Source: Thermoplasmata archaeon (lineage in GTDB: Archaea; Thermoplasmatota; Thermoplasmata; Thermoplasmatales; Thermoplasmataceae). Taken from it: a stretch of 5,545 nt of DNA. The position numbers were made by a program, and so were the translations under genes. Each line of letters starts with the position of its first letter. Position 1 is the stretch's first letter. The stretch covers positions 1-5,545 of the forward strand of contig JAJZXP010000127.1 in assembly GCA_021806345.1 (NCBI GenBank). The letters run 5' to 3'. The notes under the pieces are model-generated. The model had not been told where the DNA came from. It was given only the letters and a program-made list of their open reading frames with translations, and made no database searches. Shown here piece after piece: positions 1 through 4,673 of this stretch.

Positions 1-307
1 ATCAAACCAGGAAATTATATGAATTGTAAATAATTCTATCAGGTATTCACCGGCAGAAATTATGTAGCACTTATATCATCTCATAGCTATATCTCGAAAT
101 TAAAGAGGATTTAAAGAGAGATGAAGTCCAAAATCAAATCTGACTGGTTGCATAGCAGCTCTTAGCTGTGGTTTTAATGGAATACTTCATTGTCTTTTAA
201 TGAAAATAGTCAGAATATAAATCTCGAAAAAATTTCCTTGTATATCAACGATTTTTAGTCGATTTCTATGTAATAATAATATTTATAATAAGTATACTTA
301 TCATATT
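1..307. other. Non-coding left flank
   Basis: I see no credible gene here; all six frames are broken by stops at short intervals. A minus-strand frame is open from about position 75 to the left edge but has no ATG, GTG or TTG start. The stretch contains a small hairpin at 156-168 (CAGCT-ctt-AGCTG, then TTTT on the plus strand), a tandem TTAAAGAG at 100-118, and two copies of ATCTCGAAA at 91 and 221. The right part holds the 3' flank of the minus-strand three-gene unit. No tRNA fragment was recognised. Confidence 0.6.
227..301 (-). terminator. Probable 3' end of the 531-aa gene's operon
   Basis: Six nt after the TAG stop, the minus strand has a perfect 14-bp palindrome at 301-288 (ATAAGTATACTTAT), which can fold as a 5-bp stem with a TATA loop. 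An AT-rich tract follows. Further on there is a second weak stem at 263-244 (ATCGAC/GTTGAT, one G-U pair) and then a run of six T at 232-227. Archaeal termination relies mainly on U-tracts, so the T-run and the AT-rich stretch are the meaningful parts. The hairpin could instead be a 3' stability element or a protein-binding palindrome. Confidence 0.3.
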
Positions 308-1903
308 CTATTGCTTAGAAATCCTGTCAAAATCCTTTAAGACAAACGATTCTTGCTTGAGATTTATATTCTGTACTAGAATCGAGTCAAACAATTGAGG
401 ATAGGTTTTATACCAATAGTTAAACATTGGATCTAAAACATAAACGCATCTAACACTTAAGAGATCAGATAGAGATTTAAGGGCCTTTACATAAATCTCG
501 CACACAGACTTTTCTAATTCCTTGTTCCTGAATGTAATGCCACCACCTTTTACAGAGTGGTAATCCAGCATTTTCCCATCAGATACTAATTGAATTGCTT
601 GAAAGAATTGGTAATTAGTTCCCAATAATATTATGTAATCTGGAGAAAAGTCAAGTTTGTAAAATGCCGTCTTCGCACCCATAACATCCACTCTTGTCCA
701 AGGGTCATTATTGAGATAATTGGCATAGTAATCGCTAATTACAGTTTGAATTAGCTCGTCTGCGGGTGTATCCACAGGAAATTTTCGTTTCCGCCCCATA
801 TTGATAGCTCTGATAAACTCCAACCTTTTCGGATCATCAATGCGGCTGGCAACAGACTTTATACGTTGTTGTACAGCATCAGACTGGCAGGTTTTTAGAA
901 TTTGAAAAAAAGCGACCAATTCATCATTTAAAAGAAGTGCAATCTTCCCATCGCATTCATTTGCTATGGACTTAACAATCCTATCAAATTTTTTAAAGAA
1001 TAGAAGTGTGTTTAAGAAATCCATTCTCTCAAATGCAGTGTTTGAAAGTTTGAACTTTGGAAAATACTTGTGTGGTACCTTAACATCAAAATCAAGATAA
1101 GGATTATTTACATATTCAAAGCCTTGGACCTTTGGGAGATAATTATGGGATATGTATGCGTCTCTTGAATATATGCGTATTTTTTCTTCATTCCCCATAC
1201 CAATATTTAAAAGGTTTATCAGCAGTTCCTCAAGGGCCGAAGGTATCAATATCTTATTGTCCTCAATTTCCTTGAACCAACTGAAGTCAACCCTATCGCT
1301 TACTACATGTGAATAGCCATTCACTATGCTTTGCACGGGTATTTCGTTTAGCTCTTCTGGTCTTTCGATTGTTCTCCTATACTTTGTGACAAAATCATCC
1401 TTATAATATGCTTCGTTGAGTGCTAGGTGGATTCCATTGGCATATAGTGTTTGAGTGACATATGCAGCCCTGCTTATGGTGGTGATTAAAATAAAAAAAT
1501 CTATGTTAATTAATTTATTGTAATTATCATTCTGAATGGTATAGGGGCACTGATGATCTGCTTTCCCCGGCATCTCAGGGTCAGGGTGGTATTTTGCGTG
1601 TATTTTGGACGTAAATTTTGACCCCTTAGCTTGAATCTCCTTCAAGATTTCCTTGATTTGATCACTCGTACATAGGTTGGAGATTGAGTCCGTATAATAT
1701 ATGGTATTGCTAGGGTCTGTTTCCTTTCTCTCGTGAAGTGGAATGGCTTTAAAATTACTTGTAGTTTCGACTATCTTGACTGCTCTAGTGATGTCATTGT
1801 ATTTAGGGAATGCAATTACCTGCCTCCTTTGGCATTCAAACACGAACACTAGCTCAAACATCGCTCCTTCTTTGCCAGTGTCTCTTATGGGGATTTTAGT
1901 CAC
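308..1903 (-). CDS. 531-aa protein of unknown function
   Basis: I do not recognise this protein. It is the last and largest gene of a three-gene minus-strand unit. The GTG start overlaps the end of the 80-aa gene by 8 bp. It is supported by a tandem GGAGGT whose distal copy lies 8 nt upstream. An alternative start is Met15 (position 1861), with AAGGAG only 2 nt before it. The protein is soluble-looking and mixed alpha/beta. The hydrophobic stretch around 131-149 contains an Asp and is probably a buried helix rather than a membrane segment. Visible landmarks are a Cys/His-bearing segment at 102-119 (HAKYHPDPE...HQC), a basic patch GRKRK at 370-374, beta-like PDYIILLGTN at 421-430, VKGGG at 451-455 and VYVLDPMFNYWY at 487-498. 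There is no Walker A, no HNH and no recognised nuclease signature. Coupling to a NUMOD3-like gene hints at nucleic-acid work, but that is an inference. Confidence 0.85.
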   Translation of the reverse strand: MTKIPIRDTGKEGAMFELVFVFECQRRQVIAFPKYNDITRAVKIVETTSNFKAIPLHERKETDPSNTIYYTDSISNLCTSDQIKEILKEIQAKGSKFTSKIHAKYHPDPEMPGKADHQCPYTIQNDNYNKLINIDFFILITTISRAAYVTQTLYANGIHLALNEAYYKDDFVTKYRRTIERPEELNEIPVQSIVNGYSHVVSDRVDFSWFKEIEDNKILIPSALEELLINLLNIGMGNEEKIRIYSRDAYISHNYLPKVQGFEYVNNPYLDFDVKVPHKYFPKFKLSNTAFERMDFLNTLLFFKKFDRIVKSIANECDGKIALLLNDELVAFFQILKTCQSDAVQQRIKSVASRIDDPKRLEFIRAINMGRKRKFPVDTPADELIQTVISDYYANYLNNDPWTRVDVMGAKTAFYKLDFSPDYIILLGTNYQFFQAIQLVSDGKMLDYHSVKGGGITFRNKELEKSVCEIYVKALKSLSDLLSVRCVYVLDPMFNYWYKTYPQLFDSILVQNINLKQESFVLKDFDRISKQ

Positions 1904-2138
1904 GAACCTCCACCTCCATAATGTATTTGGTGTATAACTTCCATCTCCTTTCTCTGCGTATCACAAAGATGTAGTCTCTATAAACTCTATCTACATAACA
2001 ATCCATATTCCAGTATCCACATTTTCTTCCACTGGCATCAGGCCTATGATACACAATTAAAGCATTATGGCCTATTGCCTGTTTTAGAAATGCTTTCTTG
2101 ATTGGTTTTATTCCTTGATGAAATATAGTTTTAGCCAT
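1896..2138 (-). CDS. 80-aa basic protein of unknown function
   Basis: This is a small basic protein and the middle gene of the minus-strand unit. The ATG at 2138 has AAGGAG 6 nt upstream (2150-2145), so the start is well supported. The sequence starts with a Lys-rich helix-like part (residues 11-20), then strands around ALIVYHRPD (26-34), CGYWNMDCYVDRVYRDYIFVIRR (40-62) and WKLYTKYIMEVEV (66-78). This suggests a small beta-rich fold with two cysteines (C40, C47). No family was recognised. Its last codons overlap the 531-aa start by 8 bp and carry that gene's Shine-Dalgarno, so the two products are probably made together and may interact. Being real is supported by the RBS, the tight packing and the conserved reading direction. 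Confidence 0.75.
   Translation of the reverse strand: MAKTIFHQGIKPIKKAFLKQAIGHNALIVYHRPDASGRKCGYWNMDCYVDRVYRDYIFVIRRERRWKLYTKYIMEVEVRD
1906..1917 (-). promoter_or_regulatory. Tandem Shine-Dalgarno for the 531-aa gene
   Basis: The minus strand carries GGAGGT twice back to back, at 1917-1912 and 1911-1906. The GTG start is at 1903. The distal copy has a good 8-nt spacing, while the proximal copy is only 2 nt away. The site lies inside the upstream 80-aa gene, where it encodes Glu-Val-Glu-Val. It decides the GTG start over Met15 and points to efficient, probably coupled translation. Confidence 0.7.
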
Positions 2139-2144
2139 ATATTA

Positions 2145-2178
2145 CTCCTTGAGGCGTTAGTTTGGAGCTACACCTCAA
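2145..2178 (-). promoter_or_regulatory. Shine-Dalgarno with adjacent stem-loop, 80-aa gene leader
   Basis: In the 51-nt gap between the 87-aa and 80-aa genes the minus strand reads TTGAGG (2178-2173), an 18-nt loop, CCTCAA (2154-2149) and then GGAG. The 6-bp stem runs into the first bases of the AAGGAG site (2150-2145). It could modulate ribosome access or act as a processing site. The stem is short, so this is only suggestive. Confidence 0.3.
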
Positions 2179-2189
2179 TTATTTTTTAA

Positions 2190-2453
2190 TTACTCTTCCA
2201 CCTGAGTTCCATCGAGCATCTTCATGGCCTCTCGTATTCTTTGCCACCTTCTTTTGTGTGATTCACTCATTTTTCTTTTGGTTTCTTCCGTAGGTTTTTG
2301 TTTTGAACCATACCCATTATGCTCTCTGTTCTTCCATGCTTCCTTCAACGAGTCTTTTAATTTTTGAGATGAAACGTGCCATTTATATGGAGAACGTGGC
2401 TTTCTTTTACCAATTCTCTCTTTAGAAGCAGTGGTTTTAATGCTTGATTCCAT
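2190..2453 (-). CDS. 87-aa NUMOD3-like basic protein
   Basis: This is a small, strongly basic protein and the first gene of the three-gene unit. Residues 54-70 (PTEETKRKMSESHKRRW) match the NUMOD3 pattern, the short helix that homing endonucleases and some phage proteins use to contact DNA, usually written as S/T-E-E-T-K-x-K-I/M-S-E-S/A-H/x-K. Residues 29-43 (SQKLKDSLKEAWKNR) look like a second diverged copy about 26 residues earlier. No GIY-YIG or HNH nuclease core is present, so this is a stand-alone DNA-binding peptide and not an endonuclease. The N-terminus (KERIGKRKPRSPYKW) is also basic and could bind nucleic acid. The ATG at 2453 lacks a Shine-Dalgarno, but a TATA box lies about 24 nt upstream, which fits a leaderless transcript. 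It may act as a repressor or DNA-targeting partner of the downstream proteins (inference). Confidence 0.75.
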   Translation of the reverse strand: MESSIKTTASKERIGKRKPRSPYKWHVSSQKLKDSLKEAWKNREHNGYGSKQKPTEETKRKMSESHKRRWQRIREAMKMLDGTQVEE

Positions 2454-2473
2454 AATTTAATATTACAATCTTT

Positions 2474-2481
2474 TATTTATA
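2474..2481 (-). promoter_or_regulatory. TATA box for the 87/80/531-aa unit
   Basis: The minus strand reads TATAAATA at 2481-2474, in an A/T-only neighbourhood. Its centre is about 24-25 nt before the ATG at 2453, the usual archaeal TATA-to-start distance. Transcription would therefore begin at or next to the start codon, consistent with the missing Shine-Dalgarno. Confidence 0.5.
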
Positions 2482-2637
2482 TTTTATTGTTTGAATAATT
2501 TTCTTAACCGGCTAATGAACTAACTCTGCAATTAATGACCTGTAATGATTCTGGCTATACGAATTTAAAACTAGGACTTTGGGGTAAATTTTGACGTTGG
2601 ATAATAAATTATATTACTTATACTTCCAATTTTCAAC

Positions 2638-2693
2638 CATGAGCCTCTGGTGAAATCGTAGAGCTAGTCCTGAGGCTAGAATTACTCGATTTT
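2638..2693 (+). ncRNA. Possible small structured RNA
   Basis: This is a locally GC-richer patch inside AT-rich spacer. AGCCTC (2642-2647) pairs perfectly with GAGGCT (2672-2677). Alternatively CTAGTC (2664-2669) pairs with GGCTAG (2674-2679, one G-U) around a CTGA tetraloop, which allows AAATCG (2653-2658) to pair with CGATTT (2687-2692). On the plus strand a TATA-like AATTATAT (2607-2614) lies about 26 nt before 2638, and a TTTT run ends the patch. The CTGA resembles a D box, but no proper C box (RUGAUGA) is present, so a C/D guide RNA is not supported. The strand is uncertain. Confidence 0.2.
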
Positions 2694-2804
2694 CAAAAGA
2701 TCACTTCAATGTTAAATGAAACACCTAGACCAATTGTTCTATTTTCTAAAACTAACTCTCCAGAAATTAAAGAAATCTCAGTCTCAAGGTCGGTCAGAAA
2801 CCTA

Positions 2805-2836
2805 GAAAATAAAACAAAATATAACTTATGTTATGT
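2805..2836 (-). terminator. Terminator after the DUF3800 gene
   Basis: Starting 4 nt after the TAG stop, the minus strand has a stem-loop at 2836-2819. Its core is ATAAC-ATAA-GTTAT, extended by a U-G and an A-U pair. A T-rich tract follows directly (TTTTGTTTTATTTTC, about 2819-2805). A hairpin followed by T-tracts is what an intrinsic terminator looks like, and T-tracts alone are efficient in archaea. Confidence 0.5.
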
Positions 2837-2840
2837 CTTT

Positions 2841-3605
2841 CTATTTTGGAAATATCTTGATACCGTAACCTAAAACTTCGCCGTGAATATCGGTTCTGAG
2901 TAATTTCTTATATGGTGATGAAAAACTGCTCAAATTTCTATTGTATTCGGCTGAAAAGGCTGCAGCAACTAAGTCAGCAATTTGAATGAAATTGTTGTCA
3001 TTATCATTCTGAAAAGTAAGATTGTCAATTATCTTGTTTATTGCTCGTCGAGTTGGGGTATTAAGATCAAATCCATATGTTCCATCACCATAGTCAATGA
3101 GTGAGTACCCCTTAACTATTACTCCCTTTTCTAAAATCTCCTTATGCTCTTTCACAAGATTTTCAATTTCTTTGGATTTGTGAGCAGAATCATAAATTAT
3201 GGATCCATATGAGTCTTGATATGAGTCCAAGTGATATTCAAATCTTTCTACTAGAAAGCTATAAGCGAGTTTAAACAATGTGTTCTTGTCTTTTTTATTC
3301 ATCTTGGATTTATCTATCAAGGACACTACCAACTGGATCCCATTATCAAGAATTTTATGATATTCATTGTTGAAATCATTCTGTTGAGTAGAGGTTAGAT
3401 TGTCCCATTTCTTGCCTCTTGAATAGCTGTGACGCCTCATATCCTTGAGATTAAAGGGTTCTTCTCCAAAATAACGTTTTTTCAGGTCATTCAATTGTGT
3501 ATTAATTAGACGCCACCTATCATGCGGAACTATAACACCTGCCAATATAGTAAATTTGTAATGTTTATCATAACTCTCATCGATATATAAATTGAATCCT
3601 GGCAC
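2841..3605 (-). CDS. DUF3800 family protein, putative nuclease
   Basis: This is a full-length member of the DUF3800 family by its two hallmark motifs. The N-terminal beta strand is FNLYIDESYD (4-13), with acidic D9 and E10. The C-terminal helix is IQIADLVAAAFSAE (207-220), with Q208 and D211. IIYDSAH (136-142) supplies a further acidic residue, D139. The family is thought to adopt an RNase H-like fold, and these Asp/Glu residues would form a metal site. The biochemical activity is mostly unproven, and members are frequent in phages, mobile elements and defence neighbourhoods. The usual YIDESG is YIDESY here. Length (254 aa) is typical. The start is GTG at 3605; a TATA box about 28 nt upstream implies a leaderless message, and no Shine-Dalgarno is seen. 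It is a single-gene unit with its own promoter and terminator. Assignment to the family is firm; function is inferred. Confidence 0.9.
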   Translation of the reverse strand: MPGFNLYIDESYDKHYKFTILAGVIVPHDRWRLINTQLNDLKKRYFGEEPFNLKDMRRHSYSRGKKWDNLTSTQQNDFNNEYHKILDNGIQLVVSLIDKSKMNKKDKNTLFKLAYSFLVERFEYHLDSYQDSYGSIIYDSAHKSKEIENLVKEHKEILEKGVIVKGYSLIDYGDGTYGFDLNTPTRRAINKIIDNLTFQNDNDNNFIQIADLVAAAFSAEYNRNLSSFSSPYKKLLRTDIHGEVLGYGIKIFPK

Positions 3606-3628
3606 GCTGTTTCAATAGTGATATACAC

Positions 3629-3637
3629 ATATATAAT
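3629..3637 (-). promoter_or_regulatory. TATA box for the DUF3800 gene
   Basis: The minus strand reads TTATATAT at 3636-3629. Its centre is about 28 nt before the GTG at 3605, so transcription would start within a few bases of the codon. This supports the GTG, since there is no Shine-Dalgarno and no nearby in-frame ATG. Confidence 0.45.
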
Positions 3638-3724
3638 TTGTTTCACAGAGTTTCAGAGTTTATATTTTTCAATCTTGGAATTTTGTATCCTTGTGTTAGG
3701 CATTCACCGTAACAAGACTTACTA

Positions 3725-3750
3725 ATTTAAGGTTAAATGCCGTACATTTA
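3725..3750. repeat. Overlapping inverted repeats between divergent genes
   Basis: ATTTAA (3725-3730), gg, TTAAAT (3733-3738) forms a perfect dyad. Its right arm is shared with a second perfect dyad, TAAATG (3734-3739), 5-nt spacer, CATTTA (3745-3750). The result is three alternating copies of ATTTA/TAAAT. The position between two divergent promoters suits an operator for a dimeric regulator, but A/T-rich dyads also arise by chance. Confidence 0.35.
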
Positions 3751-3827
3751 TTGACGTATTTCCATTACGCAATCGGATATATGATTATTTTATTACTGGC
3801 TAATGAAATATTAGATGAAATTTTTTT

Positions 3828-3838
3828 TTTAAATAAAA
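3828..3838 (+). promoter_or_regulatory. TATA box for the 123-aa gene
   Basis: TTTAAATA (3828-3835), continuing AAA, follows a long T run. Its centre lies about 39 nt before the ATG at 3871, predicting a leader of roughly 12 nt without a Shine-Dalgarno. A weaker A/T box at 3861-3868 would instead suit a leaderless start at Met8 (3892), so the start is not settled. Confidence 0.4.
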
Positions 3839-3870
3839 TTTGTATCTTCAAAAAAACTGAATAATTTACT

Positions 3871-4242
3871 ATGGACAAAGTTTGTAGTATTATGGCGGTT
3901 AAATCCGACAAAGCAGAGCCAGTACAGAAATGGTTAGTCACGTGTTCGGAAGGACACGAATTTTATATTGACTACATTCCTGATATAGTGAATGAGATAA
4001 CAGGGGACTTTGAGTGTATCGAGTGCATAATAGGGCACAGAGAAAGTGAAGTTAAACTCATAAGTGAACAGTGTGTCGATGGAGAATGCCTTAGCTGCCC
4101 TGACGAACACGATATGCTGTGTACCTGTTCATGCCATACTGACCCAGAATATATGTTGAAAAGGCTAGAAGAGTTAGAAAATGAAACCGAGCCAAATAAA
4201 TACTCACAATCGCAGGAAGATGACGAATTTTATTTCTGGTGA
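3871..4242 (+). CDS. 123-aa Cys/His-rich protein, probable zinc binder
   Basis: I do not recognise a named family. The only plus-strand gene of the window, it is acidic and rich in Cys and His. Residues 25-56 look like a zinc ribbon: CSEGH (C25, H29), then a 19-residue gap and CIECIIGH (C49, C52, H56). A second cluster at 68-89 contains C68, CLSC (C73, C76), H80, C84 and CTCSCH (C84, C86, C88, H89), enough ligands for one or two further metal sites. The C-terminal third (95-123) begins as a charged helix (LKRLEELENE) and ends in an acidic, probably disordered tail, EDDEFYFW. There is no membrane segment. Met8 (3892) is an alternative start that would keep all clustered ligands. It is transcribed away from the DUF3800 gene and towards the integrase pair. 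A regulatory or protein-binding role is possible but not shown. Confidence 0.8.
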   Translation: MDKVCSIMAVKSDKAEPVQKWLVTCSEGHEFYIDYIPDIVNEITGDFECIECIIGHRESEVKLISEQCVDGECLSCPDEHDMLCTCSCHTDPEYMLKRLEELENETEPNKYSQSQEDDEFYFW

Positions 4243-4449
4243 TACATAAAATCAGCAAAATGGCACAATCGAAATCTTCTGGGAATTTGGTATCATTAAT
4301 AGGTAAGGCAAGTATTCAATAGCCACCGGAGAACCTCTGATACTTTTATTAACGAATTTATTACAATTCCTCCTTCATTCTTATTTCTTGAGTGTAATAT
4401 TTTTTATTGACAATTTATATGAAAATTAACCCATGATAACCCTGGACTA
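4243..4449. other. Gap between convergent genes
   Basis: This stretch separates the 123-aa gene (plus) from the zinc-finger gene (minus). It holds the bulged hairpin at 4310-4345 and a pyrimidine-rich stretch ending in a T run (about 4366-4408). A 20-codon ORF at 4260-4322 lacks a Shine-Dalgarno and overlaps the hairpin, so I do not call it a gene. Confidence 0.5.
4310..4350 (+). terminator. Possible terminator after the 123-aa gene
   Basis: AAGTAT (4310-4315) can pair with ATACTT (4340-4345). Inside, CGGAG-AAC-CTCTG (4327-4339, one G-U) forms a compact hairpin stacked on the right arm. TTTTATT follows. It lies about 70 nt after the stop. A further T run at 4400-4405, preceded by a pyrimidine-rich stretch, could be the true end instead. 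Both lie in the gap between convergent genes. Confidence 0.3.
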
Positions 4450-4668
4450 TCAATATTCACCGTTTGGGTCCCAGAATTCTTTCATGTTCTTTTTGAAATC
4501 CTGATAGCATTTTTCAGAACATATATAGATATGATTGCCTCCCTTATATTCACGGTGTTCAGGTGTGCTCCAATGGACCTCCTCTAACTCATTTAGAAAT
4601 ATCCTATATGCATTAACAGGTTTGAAGCGTTTAGCACATTTTACACAATATACAAAATTAGAGTCCAT
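4450..4668 (-). CDS. 72-aa CxxC...CxxxC zinc-finger protein
   Basis: This small protein, encoded directly downstream of the integrase, has a split zinc-binding motif. YCVKC near the N-terminus (C8, C11) is followed by a 38-residue insert, then YICSEKCYQDFKK (C50, C54). The spacing and the aromatic residues resemble treble-clef fingers of the TRASH/FCS type, known in archaeal metal sensors and DNA-associated proteins. That placement is tentative. The ATG at 4668 starts 5 nt after the integrase stop. A TTG at 4677 (adding three residues) would overlap the integrase stop in a 4-base TTGA and has only a weak GAGAT upstream. Either way translation is probably coupled to the integrase. A recombination accessory or directionality factor is an appealing role, unproven. 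No promoter of its own is seen. Confidence 0.75.
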   Translation of the reverse strand: MDSNFVYCVKCAKRFKPVNAYRIFLNELEEVHWSTPEHREYKGGNHIYICSEKCYQDFKKNMKEFWDPNGEY

Positions 4669-4673
4669 AAAAA

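Larger units (their letters stand above)
2454..2840. other. 387-bp non-coding region
   Basis: There is no gene here. From right to left it contains the DUF3800 gene's terminator-like 3' flank (2805-2836), a GC-richer patch with nested inverted repeats (2638-2693) and the promoter of the 87-aa gene (2474-2481). No frame carries a convincing small ORF. The ATG at 2639 gives only four codons. Confidence 0.6.
3606..3870. other. Divergent intergenic control region
   Basis: This spacer separates the minus-strand DUF3800 gene from the plus-strand Cys-rich gene and holds a TATA box for each. GTTTCA occurs at 3609-3614, 3640-3645 and 3650-3655, on both sides of the DUF3800 TATA box; the last two are exactly 10 bp apart. 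In the middle, overlapping dyads occupy 3725-3750. No small ORF is convincing. Confidence 0.5.

Noticed and set aside
121..165. 14-codon ORF with a GAGAG upstream in the left flank
   Set aside because: Too short, and a purine-rich stretch before an ATG is expected by chance in this composition.
1743..1937. Plus-strand 64-codon frame antisense to the start of the 531-aa gene
   Set aside because: It lies wholly opposite the 531-aa gene and the end of the 80-aa gene, has no ribosome site, and the forward genes are well supported.
2638..2680. C/D-box guide RNA at the CTGA-containing stem
   Set aside because: The terminal stem and a D-like CTGA are present, but no C box and no second box pair, so the class is not supported; kept only as an unspecified structured element.
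2510..3807. Shared 10-mer GGCTAATGAA upstream of two promoters (2510-2519 and 3798-3807)
   Set aside because: About thirty chance 10-mer matches are expected within a window of this size counting both strands, and the copies face opposite ways relative to their genes.
4260..4322. 20-codon plus-strand ORF after the 123-aa gene
   Set aside because: No Shine-Dalgarno or promoter, too short to judge, and it overlaps a hairpin that is better read as a terminator.
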